Part shown: piece after piece, positions 15,320 to 24,905 of the stretch
Layout of the letters: each line of letters begins with the position of its first letter
Position numbering within the stretch: position 1 is the stretch's first letter
Origin: JAWXTK01 sp044433645
Lineage (GTDB): Bacteria; Bacteroidota; Bacteroidia; Bacteroidales; Rikenellaceae
Length of the DNA stretch: 61,938 bases
Direction: 5' to 3'
NCBI GenBank assembly: GCA_044433645.1
Contig: JAWXTK010000012.1
Span: forward strand, 1 to 61,938
Program-made: the position numbers and the translations under genes
The notes under the pieces: model-generated
What the model was told of the DNA's origin: nothing
Database searches by the model: none
Seen by the model: the letters and a program-made list of their open reading frames with translations, nothing else

Positions 15320-17055
15320 TGAGTGATTTTAATTTTTTGCCGACAACAGCCAAGGAAGTCAAGGCCAGGGGATGGTCTCAACTAGATGTGATACTCTTCA
15401 CGGGCGATGCCTACGTAGATCACCCAGCCTTTGGTGCTGCTGTAATAGGGCGCTCGCTGGAGGCAGCAGGTTACAGAGTAGCCATCGTTGCTCAGCCTAA
15501 CTGGCGCGATGATTTGCGCGATTTCAAGAAATTGGGCGCACCTAAATTATTCTTTGGAGTGAGCGCAGGAGCTATGGACTCTATGGTCAATCACTACACG
15601 GCCAACATACGTCTAAGGAGCAACGATGCCTACACACCCGAGGGCAGAGCAGGCTTTAGACCCGACTATGCCGTAAGCACATATAGCAAGATTTTAAAAC
15701 AATTATTCCCCTCTGTGCCCGTGGTGATAGGAGGCATAGAGGCATCACTTCGCAGACTCACTCACTATGATTACTGGTCTAACAAGCTCAAAGCCTCGGT
15801 TTTAGTGGAAAGTGGCGCAGATATATTATCTTATGGTATGGGCGAGCAAAGCATAATAGACATTGCCAAAGCTCTGCACAATGGTTTCAACGCAAAACTT
15901 CTAAGAAGGTTAAATCAAGTAGCTTTTTTGGCCGACAAAAACTATGTTGACAGATTGGATGCTAGTAAAGTCATAAGGCTCAACAGTTTTGAACAATGCC
16001 AAAAAGATAAGCTAAAATTCTGTGAGAATTTCATAAATATAGAAACGCTCTCAAACAGAATGACTACGGATAAAATATTGGTGGAAGGCGCAGGTGAGAG
16101 CTTCACAGTTATTAACCCTCCCTACCCACCTTTATCACAAGAGCAGATAGACTCTTCGTTTGATTTACCCTACACACGCATGCCTCACCCTCGCTATCGT
16201 GGCAAGGGCGATATCCCTGCCTATGAGATGATTAAGTTCTCGGTAAATATTCATCGCGGCTGTTTCGGAGGGTGCAGTTTCTGTACTATATCGGCTCATC
16301 AGGGAAAATTTGTGAGCTCACGCTCAGAAAAATCTATAATCTCAGAGATAAAATTCATAAGCCAAATGCCTAACTTCAAGGGCGTACTTAGCGACTTGGG
16401 AGGTCCCTCGGCCAACATGTATAAGCTAGGAGGAAAGAATATAGAATTATGCAAAAAATGCTCTAGGGCGAGCTGTCTCCACCCCAAAGTATGCGTAAAT
16501 CTAAATCAAGACCACTCACCTTTATTAAAACTTTATCGCAAGGTCGATGCAATTAAGAGCATAAAACATTTTTATATAGGCAGTGGCATACGCTATGATT
16601 TGTTTGACCCCCAGGACAAAAGACAGGAATACTTACGTGAAGTTATTACAAAACACACTAGTGGCAGGCTAAAAGTCGCCCCCGAACATACTGAGGACCA
16701 CGTACTTAAACTCATGCGCAAGCCTTCATTCGAGATGTTTGAAAAGCTAAACCGTGATTTTAATAAGATATGCAAAGACAACTCTCTGCGTTATCAATTA
16801 ATACCTTATTTCATATCTTCTCACCCAGGTTGCAGAGAGATAGACATGAAAAATCTGTCTAAAAAAACTCAGCGCCTAAACTTTAATCTTGAGCAAGTGC
16901 AGGACTTAACGCCCACGCCTATGACTCTTTCGTCGGTAATGTTTTACACCAATCTAGACCCTTACACCAAAGAGCCTTTATACGTTGCGCACAGCCAAGA
17001 AGACAAAAGAAAACAGAAAAGTTACTTTTTTGTTGGTGGAGTTAAGAAAAAATAA
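15319..17055 (+). CDS. YgiQ family (UPF0313) radical SAM protein
   Basis: 578 aa. The N-terminal B12-binding-like domain begins 'LDVILFTGDAYVDHPAFGAAVIGRSLEAAGY'. The radical SAM cluster motif CxxxCxxC is in 'HRGCFGGCSFCTISAHQG', with 'EKSIISEIKFI' following. A conserved extra Cys set follows ('CKKCSRASCLHPKVC'), then 'HFYIGSGIRYDL', 'RLKVAPEHTEDHVLKLMRKP' and 'QYLIPYFISSHPG'-type sequence. The C-terminal 'QVQDLTPTPMTLSSVMFYTNLDP' is diagnostic of YgiQ. The substrate is not firmly established; it is shorter than E. coli YgiQ (about 740 aa), lacking the long C-terminal extension. It is translationally coupled to queA. Confidence 0.92.
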   Translation: MSDFNFLPTTAKEVKARGWSQLDVILFTGDAYVDHPAFGAAVIGRSLEAAGYRVAIVAQPNWRDDLRDFKKLGAPKLFFGVSAGAMDSMVNHYTANIRLRSNDAYTPEGRAGFRPDYAVSTYSKILKQLFPSVPVVIGGIEASLRRLTHYDYWSNKLKASVLVESGADILSYGMGEQSIIDIAKALHNGFNAKLLRRLNQVAFLADKNYVDRLDASKVIRLNSFEQCQKDKLKFCENFINIETLSNRMTTDKILVEGAGESFTVINPPYPPLSQEQIDSSFDLPYTRMPHPRYRGKGDIPAYEMIKFSVNIHRGCFGGCSFCTISAHQGKFVSSRSEKSIISEIKFISQMPNFKGVLSDLGGPSANMYKLGGKNIELCKKCSRASCLHPKVCVNLNQDHSPLLKLYRKVDAIKSIKHFYIGSGIRYDLFDPQDKRQEYLREVITKHTSGRLKVAPEHTEDHVLKLMRKPSFEMFEKLNRDFNKICKDNSLRYQLIPYFISSHPGCREIDMKNLSKKTQRLNFNLEQVQDLTPTPMTLSSVMFYTNLDPYTKEPLYVAHSQEDKRKQKSYFFVGGVKKK

Positions 17056-17093
17056 ATTAACTTTACAGTCCAGATATTTTTTTAAGATAAACC

Positions 17094-18638
17094 ATGGCAA
17101 AAACTTATAACAAAAACAACAGCGAGGCCTTTAACTCGTTAACCGAGGCAGGCGCAAACGTTCCACCACAAGCACCCGAGCTAGAACAAGCACTCCTGGG
17201 CGCGATGATGTTGGAAAAAGACAGCGTTATCACGGTTCAGGAATACATCACTCCTGATGCCTTTTATCTTGAGACTCACCAGATTATCTACAAATCTATT
17301 CTGGAACTTTCTATGGAACTAAAACCCATAGATCTTTATACAGTTACCGAGAAATTAAAACAAAAAAAGCAGCTTACCATAGTTGGTGGAGCTTCTTTTC
17401 TAGCTGGCCTAACCCAAAAAGTTGGTTCAGCAGCCCACATAGAATATCACGCGCAGATCATAGCGCAAAAATACGTACAACGAGAATTAATACGCACAAC
17501 AACAGAAATTCAACGTCGCTCGTTTGACGAGAGCACCGACGTTAATGATTTGATAGACTTTGCCGAGGGCGAAATTTTTAAAGTTGCCGAGGGTCACGTA
17601 AAGCGTGATGTTCAGAGCTCTAAAAATATCGTGTCTAAGGCTATGATGGTAATTGAGGAGGCCATGAAACGTGACGGAGGTTTCTCGGGCGTACCTTCGG
17701 GATTCAAACAATTAGATGCTTTAACACTGGGTTGGCAACCATCTGACCTTATTATTATAGCAGCGCGTCCATCTATGGGTAAAACTGCCTTTGTACTCTC
17801 ATTAGCTAGAAACATGGCCGTACAAAGTGAAAAGTCCATAGCATTTTTCTCGCTTGAGATGAGTTCCGTGCAGCTTATGATGCGTTTGATAGTTGCCGAA
17901 AGTGGACTTGAATCTAAGAGCGTTAGAAACGGGGAACTTAACCCCGAGCAGTGGAAACACCTCGAAAATTCTATAAAACCACTTAGCAACGCGCCACTTT
18001 TTATTGACGATACGCCTGCACTTTCCATTTTTGAGTTTCGCTCTAAGGTGCGTAGGTTAAAATCGCAACACGACATACAATTAATAGTAATTGACTACTT
18101 GCAGCTTATGACAGGCTCGCAAGAGACCAAGGGTAATCGTGAGCAGGAGGTTGCCTTTATCTCACGTTCGCTAAAGGCCATAGCCAAAGAACTCGACATA
18201 CCTATCATAGCTCTTTCTCAGCTTAACCGTTCGGTGGAATCGCGTGGAGGAAGCAAGCGCCCTCAACTTTCTGACCTTCGTGAGTCGGGAGCCATAGAGC
18301 AAGATGCTGATATCGTGGCATTTATACACCGACCAGAATACTATGGTCTAACAGTAGACGAGGACGGTATGCCAACAGCTGGTCTGGCCGAAATCATACT
18401 TGCAAAACACCGTAATGGTGCTGTGGACACTGTAAAACTCCGTTTTATGAAAGACCAAGCTCAGTTTAAGGACTATGACATAGAAGACAGCATGGGTTAC
18501 AGCGACATTAGCAGTAGTATAGATTCCCAAATAGGCTCAGGTATGAGTCAGGGAGCTAACGAATTTGATATAGAAATGGGCAGTGGCATGAACTCTACAC
18601 CTATGAATATGAACCCTACAAATGAAGTTCCTTTTTAA
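17094..18638 (+). CDS. dnaB: Replicative DNA helicase DnaB
   Basis: 514 aa. The N-terminal collar domain starts at 'PPQAPELEQALLGAMMLEKD'. The RecA-type motor has Walker A 'AARPSMGKTAF', 'FFSLEMSSVQLMMR', Walker B 'LIVIDYLQLMTG', and the arginine-finger region 'LSQLNRSVESRGGSKRPQLSDLRESGAIEQDADIV'-type sequence (two segments). It unwinds DNA at the fork as a hexamer. The last ~30 residues are Gly/Met/Asn-rich low complexity, perhaps a flexible partner-binding tail. No intein is present. A near-consensus promoter (TTG, 22 nt, TAACTTTA) precedes it. Confidence 0.97.
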   Translation: MAKTYNKNNSEAFNSLTEAGANVPPQAPELEQALLGAMMLEKDSVITVQEYITPDAFYLETHQIIYKSILELSMELKPIDLYTVTEKLKQKKQLTIVGGASFLAGLTQKVGSAAHIEYHAQIIAQKYVQRELIRTTTEIQRRSFDESTDVNDLIDFAEGEIFKVAEGHVKRDVQSSKNIVSKAMMVIEEAMKRDGGFSGVPSGFKQLDALTLGWQPSDLIIIAARPSMGKTAFVLSLARNMAVQSEKSIAFFSLEMSSVQLMMRLIVAESGLESKSVRNGELNPEQWKHLENSIKPLSNAPLFIDDTPALSIFEFRSKVRRLKSQHDIQLIVIDYLQLMTGSQETKGNREQEVAFISRSLKAIAKELDIPIIALSQLNRSVESRGGSKRPQLSDLRESGAIEQDADIVAFIHRPEYYGLTVDEDGMPTAGLAEIILAKHRNGAVDTVKLRFMKDQAQFKDYDIEDSMGYSDISSSIDSQIGSGMSQGANEFDIEMGSGMNSTPMNMNPTNEVPF

Positions 18639-18659
18639 AAAATAAGACCCCAGTAAATT

Positions 18660-20195
18660 ATGTTTGTCAAAACCTTTGCCAGCGCATTATACGGACTTGA
18701 AGCACTCACCGTTGAAGTTGAAGTCAATATCAGCAAGGGGATAGGTATGTATTTGGTGGGGCTGCCCGACAATGCAGTCAAAGAAAGTCAAGAACGCATT
18801 AGAGCTGCCTTTGACAATTCTTCGCTGAAGATGACGGGCAAAAAAGTCACTGTAAATCTTGCGCCTGCCGACGTAAAAAAGGAAGGTGCAGCCTTTGATT
18901 TACCCATAGCTCTGGGCATCTTAGCAGCCTCGGGGCAAATGGAGCACGAAAATATAAACCAATATCATATTATGGGCGAGCTATCCCTGGACGGCACCAT
19001 TAAGCCCATCAGAGGAATCCTACCCATAGCTATTCACGCCCAAAAGCAAGGCTACAAAGGATTTATCCTGCCTAAAGAAAATGCTCAGGAGGCATCAATA
19101 GTCTCTGGCTTAGATATAATAGGAGTTGAGAGCCTAAAGCAAGCCGTTGATTTTTTAAATGGCGAAATTTTCTTAGAGCCTACCCTGCCTTTAAACCTTG
19201 ATATAGAGAAAGAAACTCCACAAGCATTTGCCGAGGATTTTGCCGACGTGAAAGGCCAAGCTGCCGTGAAACGTGCTCTAGAAATCGCAGCTGCTGGAGG
19301 TCACAATATAATAATGATAGGCTCACCAGGAAGTGGCAAGACCATGCTAGCCAAACGTGTAGCAACCATACTGCCCGAAATGAACCTGGAGGAAGCACTC
19401 GAAACCACAAAAATCCACTCGGTGGCAGGCAAGATAGGCTCAGAAAAAGGCCTTATGCGCAAACGTCCCTTTCGTTCACCTCACAATCTAAGCTCACAAG
19501 TAGCGCTTATAGGTGGAGGCCCCACGCCTCAGCCAGGCGAGATTTCTTTGGCTCACAACGGGGTGTTATTCTTGGACGAATTACCTGAATTTGGCAGAGG
19601 TGCATTAGAAGTTCTGCGAGGGCCGTTGGAGGAGAAAACGGTTAATGTTTCGCGTGCAAAATACAGCGTTGATTACCCTGCAAACTTTATGTTGGTAGCA
19701 TCTATGAATCCCTGCCCTTGCGGCTACTACGCCCACCCTACTAAGGAATGTACGTGCTCAAAACACATAGTATCGCGCTACTTAAATCGTATATCAGGCC
19801 CCTTGTTAGATAGGATAGATATGCACATTATGGTAGCTCCCGTGGAGTTTGAGCAAATGAACGACAAATCACCTCAAACTACTAGTAGTCAAATACGTGA
19901 GCGAGTAGAAAAGGCTAGAAAAATACAAGAGTTAAGGTTCAAAAACACCTCTTCGCACACCAACTCTATGATGAACAGCTCTATGCTAAATAGCTATGCC
20001 CCTTTGTCTGACAAATGCGCCCAAATGCTAAAGCTAGCCATGAAACAATTAGACTTATCAGCTCGCGCCTACGACCGTATCTTAAAGGTAGCCAGAACGA
20101 TAGCCGACCTAGCCCAGAGCGAGGAAATTATGCCTAACCACATAGCCGAAGCTATACAATATCGTTCACTCGACAGAGCAAACTGGGGCTTATGA
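18660..20195 (+). CDS. comM: ComM / YifB family Mg-chelatase-like AAA+ ATPase
   Basis: 511 aa. The N-terminal Lon-protease-like ChlI domain starts 'VEVEVNISKGIGMYLVGLPDNAVKESQERIRAA'-type sequence. The AAA+ core has Walker A 'GSPGSGKTMLAKR', Walker B 'VLFLDELPEF', and sensor motifs in 'VASMNPCPCGYY'. A Cys cluster (CPCGYYAHPTKECTC) suggests a zinc site, as in ComM. The C-terminal chelatase domain ends 'DLAQSEEIMPNHIAEAIQYRSLDR'. ComM drives branch migration during natural transformation. It is the first of a pair with comEC, whose start overlaps its stop (ATGA), consistent with a DNA-uptake role, though other competence genes are outside the window. Confidence 0.93.
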   Translation: MFVKTFASALYGLEALTVEVEVNISKGIGMYLVGLPDNAVKESQERIRAAFDNSSLKMTGKKVTVNLAPADVKKEGAAFDLPIALGILAASGQMEHENINQYHIMGELSLDGTIKPIRGILPIAIHAQKQGYKGFILPKENAQEASIVSGLDIIGVESLKQAVDFLNGEIFLEPTLPLNLDIEKETPQAFAEDFADVKGQAAVKRALEIAAAGGHNIIMIGSPGSGKTMLAKRVATILPEMNLEEALETTKIHSVAGKIGSEKGLMRKRPFRSPHNLSSQVALIGGGPTPQPGEISLAHNGVLFLDELPEFGRGALEVLRGPLEEKTVNVSRAKYSVDYPANFMLVASMNPCPCGYYAHPTKECTCSKHIVSRYLNRISGPLLDRIDMHIMVAPVEFEQMNDKSPQTTSSQIRERVEKARKIQELRFKNTSSHTNSMMNSSMLNSYAPLSDKCAQMLKLAMKQLDLSARAYDRILKVARTIADLAQSEEIMPNHIAEAIQYRSLDRANWGL

Positions 20196-21622
20196 GTGCT
20201 CAAAGCAAATTCACTAACTCACCTTTTTTAAAACTATTACCTTGGGTGATAGCAGGGGTTTTATGTGCTAAATACATGCACTACGACAGCGAGATTTGGC
20301 CTTATATTTTATCTCTTACACTTGGTCTTTGTGCTTGTTTTGCTCACGGTGGCAAGTCTATTTTATGCTATGTGAGTATCTTTTTACTGAGCTTTGCTTT
20401 GAATAATTCCAAAAATGTGGAATTGCCAGCCTCGACCCAAACATGGAATATGATAGTTGGTCGCAAACTCTCTGAAGGTGAGAAATTTAACACTCGCTCA
20501 GCAAGCTTGCCCGAGGGTAAAATCCTAATAATCTCAGAGAAAAACATAACCCTCGCTCAAGGCGATCAGCTAAGCGTTAGAGCCAAAATAAACAAAAACA
20601 TCTACCCCAGCTACAAAAACCAAGGTTACAGTGGCCGAATATTTCTAAGCGAAGATAATATCATAGTAAAAACGCCCTCATCCGTGCCCTCGATAAGCAC
20701 TTTCTTTGCTCAAATCCAAGAAAAAGCGCTAGCAAAACTTTCAAAAATAAAGCTCAGCGAGAGCAACCAAGCCTTGGCCGAGGCCATGATTTTAGGCCAC
20801 AGATTAAACCTAGATAAAACCACCAAAGAAGAATATTCTCTCTCGGGCAGTTATCATATTTTGGCCGTTTCGGGACTTCATGTTGCTATAATTTTTGCAT
20901 TTGTTAACTTCGTTCTCTCACCCTTGGTGCTTGTTAATTCGGGGCATAGGGCTATAAACATCTTAAGCATCTCGCTTATATGGTTTTACGCTCTGCTGTG
21001 TGGCGCATCGGCCTCGGTTATGCGCGCAGCTTTTATGTTTAGCGCCCTGCAACTCGCGCTGTTCTCTTCTCTGAGGATACAAACTCTAAATATACTCTCA
21101 GCCTCGGCCGTGGTTACTATTTTGCTTGACGGCACTAGTATTTTCAGTCTAAGTTTTCAGATGTCCTACCTAGCTGTTTTCTTTATTTTAACATGCTATA
21201 AACCTATTTACCAAAGAGTTAGAGTTCGCAACAAATACTTAAACAAACTTATTCAAATATATATCGTAAGCCTACTTGCAAGCCTAGGCGTAGCGCCACT
21301 CTTGGCCTCAAATTTTGGCTATGTTCCTGTTTTAGGAGTAATTTTCTCACCCCTTGTTATCCTTTCGGCGAGCGTTATTTTGTGGCTAGGAATTATCTAT
21401 CTTGTCCTGCCCCTGGGTGGTATGGCCGTGGGGTTTGGCTCAGTTTTAAACCTAGTTTTTGATATTCAAAATAGTCTTATTCATAGCATAAGTAGTCTAA
21501 GTTTTTCGGGCACTAACATAACTATCTCAAGCTCAACTACTCTTGTAATCTACTGTGTATTAATAACTTTAGCCTTAATACTTTACACCAAAAGCAGGGC
21601 AATAACCTCACTCAACCCATGA
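20192..21622 (+). CDS. comEC: ComEC/Rec2-like competence membrane channel, short form
   Basis: 476 aa, polytopic. Two to three hydrophobic segments are followed by a soluble OB-like domain (about residues 80-165, 'VGRKLSEGEKF', 'ILIISEKN', 'YPSYKNQGYSGRIFLSED'). The ComEC Competence domain follows with its signature 'LAEAMILGHRLNLDKTT...YSLSGSYHILAVSGLHVAI' (split here) and several membrane helices. The usual C-terminal metallo-beta-lactamase domain is not visible: there is no HxHxDH motif, and the protein ends after the helices. It would form the inner-membrane channel that brings single-stranded DNA into the cell. It overlaps comM by 4 bp upstream and the methyltransferase gene by 4 bp downstream. 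Confidence 0.87.
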   Translation: MSAQSKFTNSPFLKLLPWVIAGVLCAKYMHYDSEIWPYILSLTLGLCACFAHGGKSILCYVSIFLLSFALNNSKNVELPASTQTWNMIVGRKLSEGEKFNTRSASLPEGKILIISEKNITLAQGDQLSVRAKINKNIYPSYKNQGYSGRIFLSEDNIIVKTPSSVPSISTFFAQIQEKALAKLSKIKLSESNQALAEAMILGHRLNLDKTTKEEYSLSGSYHILAVSGLHVAIIFAFVNFVLSPLVLVNSGHRAINILSISLIWFYALLCGASASVMRAAFMFSALQLALFSSLRIQTLNILSASAVVTILLDGTSIFSLSFQMSYLAVFFILTCYKPIYQRVRVRNKYLNKLIQIYIVSLLASLGVAPLLASNFGYVPVLGVIFSPLVILSASVILWLGIIYLVLPLGGMAVGFGSVLNLVFDIQNSLIHSISSLSFSGTNITISSSTTLVIYCVLITLALILYTKSRAITSLNP

Positions 21623-22779
21623 CACAAGAGCAAATAGAATATCTATCTACGAACCAGGCTCTGGAAGATATAGAAAAAAACATAGACCAAGACCCTCTAA
21701 AGGTTGCGATGAGCAAAACCATTAAAAACCCCTCGCTCATAGCCTCGCAAATCAAATACCTGCAAAGGGCGCGCGTGAAACTACCCTCTTACTTTGAGGC
21801 TAAGTGCATTATCCCCAACCTTGGTTTTGAGCAATGCAGCTCGGAGTCTTTGGCCAAGAGCCGCGAGTATAAGGGCGAGCTTTGCATAGACTTAAACTGT
21901 GGTTTAGGTGTTGATAGCCTGTATCTTAGCAAGAATTTTAAGCATGTAATTAGCCTCGAAAGCGACGAAGTAATGGCCCAGATAGCCAAGATAAATTTCA
22001 AGAAACTAGGAGCAACTAATATAGAAGTAATAAACATGAGGGCCGAGGATTTTTTAGAAAATTGCACCCTGAGCGCCAACTTAATCTACTCCGACCCCGA
22101 CAGACGAGGCACTAATGGCAAAAAACAAGTTCTCTTGGAGGACTGCGCTCCTAACCTTGTTGCACTGCACGATAAAATCATGGAACTTAGCGAAGAATTA
22201 GTAATAAAATGTTCTCCAATTTTTGACGTCGACCAGGGTTTTGCTCTCTTTGATGACCTATATAACGTCGAGGTAATTTCGCTTGCAGGCGAGTGCAAAG
22301 AAGTAGTTTTAAAGCTAAACAAAAGCATAAAAACTAGAAGCGTAAAGGCTACGAGCATAGGCAAAAACAGCGTTGAATACCCCTGGCGAGCACTACTCAA
22401 TAAAGCCCCACAAACCTTTGAGGATAAAGCATTTACTCGCATAATTATCCCCGATGTAGCTCTACAAAAAAGCCGTCTGTGCGAGTATTACTACGCAGAT
22501 TATTTCATCGAAAACAACAACGCGCCCGTATTTTGCAATTCGCTGCCCGATGAGCCTTTTGGCAAAGTGTATGAGATAGAGGAAATCGAAAAATTCAGCC
22601 CCAAAAAACTAAAGAAACAGTTAAAAGACAGTGGCATAAAAAACATAGACGTGATAAGAAAAAACTTTAGTTTAAGCAGCGAAAAAATCGCCAAAGAATT
22701 GAGCGTGAAACTTGGTGGCGAAAAGAAAATACTCTTCAGCGAGATACAAAAAATAAAATATGCAATAAAAATAAAATAA
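21619..22779 (+). CDS. SAM-dependent methyltransferase with THUMP-like domain
   Basis: 386 aa. An N-terminal helical region (about residues 1-90) is followed by a class I methyltransferase fold: motif I 'ELCIDLNCGLGVDSLYLSKNF', acidic 'VISLESDEVMAQIA', and motif IV 'LIYSDPDRRGTNGKK', similar to the DPP-type site of RNA and DNA methylases. The C-terminal part (about residues 285-386, 'KVYEIEEIEKFSPKKLKKQLKDSGIKNIDV'-like) matches the ferredoxin-like and THUMP-like domains known from the P. gingivalis PG_1098 type. The likely substrate is an RNA base, but this is inference. It overlaps comEC by 4 bp and probably ends this transcript. Confidence 0.83.
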   Translation: MTQEQIEYLSTNQALEDIEKNIDQDPLKVAMSKTIKNPSLIASQIKYLQRARVKLPSYFEAKCIIPNLGFEQCSSESLAKSREYKGELCIDLNCGLGVDSLYLSKNFKHVISLESDEVMAQIAKINFKKLGATNIEVINMRAEDFLENCTLSANLIYSDPDRRGTNGKKQVLLEDCAPNLVALHDKIMELSEELVIKCSPIFDVDQGFALFDDLYNVEVISLAGECKEVVLKLNKSIKTRSVKATSIGKNSVEYPWRALLNKAPQTFEDKAFTRIIIPDVALQKSRLCEYYYADYFIENNNAPVFCNSLPDEPFGKVYEIEEIEKFSPKKLKKQLKDSGIKNIDVIRKNFSLSSEKIAKELSVKLGGEKKILFSEIQKIKYAIKIK

Positions 22780-22785
22780 AAATCG

Positions 22786-22793
22786 TATATTTG
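22786..22793 (+). promoter_or_regulatory. Candidate -7 box for the BrkB-DUF2520-KdsC genes
   Basis: TATATTTG is an exact match 33 bp before the ATG, predicting a leader of about 28 nt. No -33 TTG at the right distance. Confidence 0.4.
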
Positions 22794-22825
22794 AAGGTTA
22801 AATAACTGCATAATAGACTTTTTGC

Positions 22826-24130
22826 ATGATAAAGCAAGTAATAGAATTTCTCAGAAATGGGATATGGCAAATCAATGATCAGGACCAAAAAAATCCTCGT
22901 CTTAGATGGCTTTTGCGTCAGTTTAAGATTTTTGCTATCACAACCAAAGGTTTTGGCACTCACTCTCTAAATGTGCGCTCGGCAGCCCTTACTTTTTACA
23001 CGCTTATGGGTCTTGTGCCTATCGCTGCCGTAGTGTTTGGTGTTATCAAAGGTTTTGGTCTTAGCGATAGTTTTATAGAGACTCTTCACAGCTCTATGCC
23101 TCAATATAACACACTGATAGACTACATTATAGAGTTTGCCGACAATTTAATCGAAAGAACCAAGGGGGGCTGGCTTATGGCCATAGGTTCTCTTATCTTT
23201 CTATGGGCTATTATTAGAGTTTTCAGCAATATAGAGTCAGCATTTAACCATATTTGGGAGGTGCACAACTCGCGCCATATCACCCGAAAATTAAGCGATT
23301 ATCTAACTGTGATTATCCTAGCACCCCTACTTTGGCTGGGCTCAAATTCGCTAGCTTTGTACCTAAAAACCACAATAGCCTACTACACAGGCAATGCTTA
23401 CATAGAGATTTTATACACGCTAGCCTCGTTTTTTGCAGCATGGGTGATGTTTACTTTTGTCTACAAAATGATGCCTAACACCAAGGTGAGATTCTCGTGT
23501 GCAATAAATGCTGGTGTGGTTTCAGGTACTATTTTCCAGATTTTCCAGATAGCCTACTTTTATATCCAGAGCAAGGTTAGTGGCTATAATGCTATCTATG
23601 GTTCGTTTGCAGCCCTACCACTTTTCTTAATCTGGTTGCAGGCTAGTTGGCAGATTCTTCTCTTTGGCGCTGAGCTATCTTATGCCTACCAAAACATACA
23701 TAATTACGAGCAGGAGCGTGAACTTAAACACATTAGCCTAAAGACTAGAATGAAAGTTATGGTCGCAATCATGGTAGATTTAATCAGAAACTTTAAGCAA
23801 AACAACGGAGCCCTTGACACTGAAACCCTGGCACAGAGACTAGATTTACCCAACCGTTTGGTGTGTGATGTAATCTTTGATTTGGAGACAGCTGCCCTAG
23901 TGTGCGCTGTAAAAGATAACAATGAAGATAAAATTTCAAAATATATTCCCGCACGAGATATAAACTCTATAACCGTGAGCGAGGTAATGCTTTCGGTGCA
24001 AAACACAGGCAAGCAAGTTAAAGAAATGGGATACTCCCAAGAGGTAGCTAAAATTAGCGAACAAATAGATAAATTAGAAGATATCATGAACTCTTCTAAC
24101 GAAAACAAGCTATTAATAGATTTAATTTAA
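22826..24130 (+). CDS. YihY/BrkB family inner-membrane protein
   Basis: 434 aa. The family core has about six membrane segments with 'LNVRSAALTFYTLMGLVPIAAVVFG' at the first, 'FLWAIIRVFSNIESAFNHIWEV' near residue 135-155, and 'GYNAIYGSFAALPLFLIWLQASWQILLFGAELSYAYQN'-type sequence (given in part) at the last. Beyond the core is a soluble C-terminal extension (about residues 300-434) with a winged-helix-like pattern ('LDTETLAQRLDLPNRLVCDV') and a short coiled coil. The old 'ribonuclease BN' label is wrong for this family; transport or envelope function is suspected but unproven. It is the first gene of a three-gene rightward cluster. Confidence 0.88.
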   Translation: MIKQVIEFLRNGIWQINDQDQKNPRLRWLLRQFKIFAITTKGFGTHSLNVRSAALTFYTLMGLVPIAAVVFGVIKGFGLSDSFIETLHSSMPQYNTLIDYIIEFADNLIERTKGGWLMAIGSLIFLWAIIRVFSNIESAFNHIWEVHNSRHITRKLSDYLTVIILAPLLWLGSNSLALYLKTTIAYYTGNAYIEILYTLASFFAAWVMFTFVYKMMPNTKVRFSCAINAGVVSGTIFQIFQIAYFYIQSKVSGYNAIYGSFAALPLFLIWLQASWQILLFGAELSYAYQNIHNYEQERELKHISLKTRMKVMVAIMVDLIRNFKQNNGALDTETLAQRLDLPNRLVCDVIFDLETAALVCAVKDNNEDKISKYIPARDINSITVSEVMLSVQNTGKQVKEMGYSQEVAKISEQIDKLEDIMNSSNENKLLIDLI

Positions 24131-24131
24131 A

Positions 24132-24905
24132 ATGATAAGAATAGTAATAATAGGAAGCGGCAATGTCGCTTATTCTTTAAGCCACGCAGTAGCAAATTCA
24201 GAACTAGATTTAGTACAAATATGCGCGCGCAATAGAGAAAAAGGGGAATTAATTGCTAGAGAATGTAACTGTGAATTTACTTCTGACTTTGAGAATATAG
24301 CTCCAGCTGACCTATACATCATAAGTGTTTCAGACAAAAGTATAGAGAATATTGCTAAAAAAATCAAGTTCAAAGACTGTGTTGTTGCTCACACAGCTGG
24401 CAGTGTACCTCTTGAGGCTCTGAGTTGTGTTGGAGCAAATCATGGTGTTATTTATCCTTTGCAGACCTTTACCTTTTCACTAGCTATGAGCTTTGAGAAT
24501 ACACCTATGCTTATCGAAGGGGCTAGCACTCATGCTCTGGCCTGCATAAGATTAGTGTGTGATAAACTCAGCAAAAGAGTTATTGAAGCTGATTCTAAAA
24601 CAAGAAAGACAGTGCACCTATCAGCAGTTTTCGCATGTAATTTCACCAACCACATGTTTGTCATAGGCGAAAGATTACTCAAAGGACAAAACCTAGACTT
24701 TGGCCTAATAAAACCCCTAATTGAGGAAACAACTCGCAAGGCACTCTCTTCTGATTCTCCACTAACAACTCAGACGGGGCCTGCCATAAGAAACGATTAT
24801 CAAACAAAAGCTGTACACTGCGAAATGCTAACCGAGCAAGCAGAGCTAAAGACAATGTACATAAATTTAAGTAACAGTATATGGGAAACTTCAAAGAAGA
24901 TATAG
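24132..24905 (+). CDS. Rossmann-like DUF2520 oxidoreductase-type protein
   Basis: 257 aa. The N-terminal NAD(P)-binding fold starts 'IRIVIIGSGNVAYSLSHAV' (GxGNVA). This is followed by 'DLYIISVSDKSIENIAKKI' and 'VAHTAGSVPLEAL', as in F420/ketopantoate-reductase-like enzymes. The C-terminal half (from about residue 125) is DUF2520: 'VHLSAVFACNFTNHMFVIGERLL', 'PLIEETTRKAL', 'QTGPAIRNDYQTKAVH'. The substrate is unknown. It sits 1 bp after the BrkB gene and overlaps the KdsC-type HAD gene by 25 bp, an arrangement I recognise as common in Bacteroidales, so a shared pathway step is plausible but not shown. Confidence 0.85.
   Translation: MIRIVIIGSGNVAYSLSHAVANSELDLVQICARNREKGELIARECNCEFTSDFENIAPADLYIISVSDKSIENIAKKIKFKDCVVAHTAGSVPLEALSCVGANHGVIYPLQTFTFSLAMSFENTPMLIEGASTHALACIRLVCDKLSKRVIEADSKTRKTVHLSAVFACNFTNHMFVIGERLLKGQNLDFGLIKPLIEETTRKALSSDSPLTTQTGPAIRNDYQTKAVHCEMLTEQAELKTMYINLSNSIWETSKKI

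Noticed and set aside
22826..24130. Ribonuclease BN annotation for the YihY/BrkB protein
   Set aside because: The protein is a polytopic membrane protein without RNase motifs; the old family label comes from a known misassignment.
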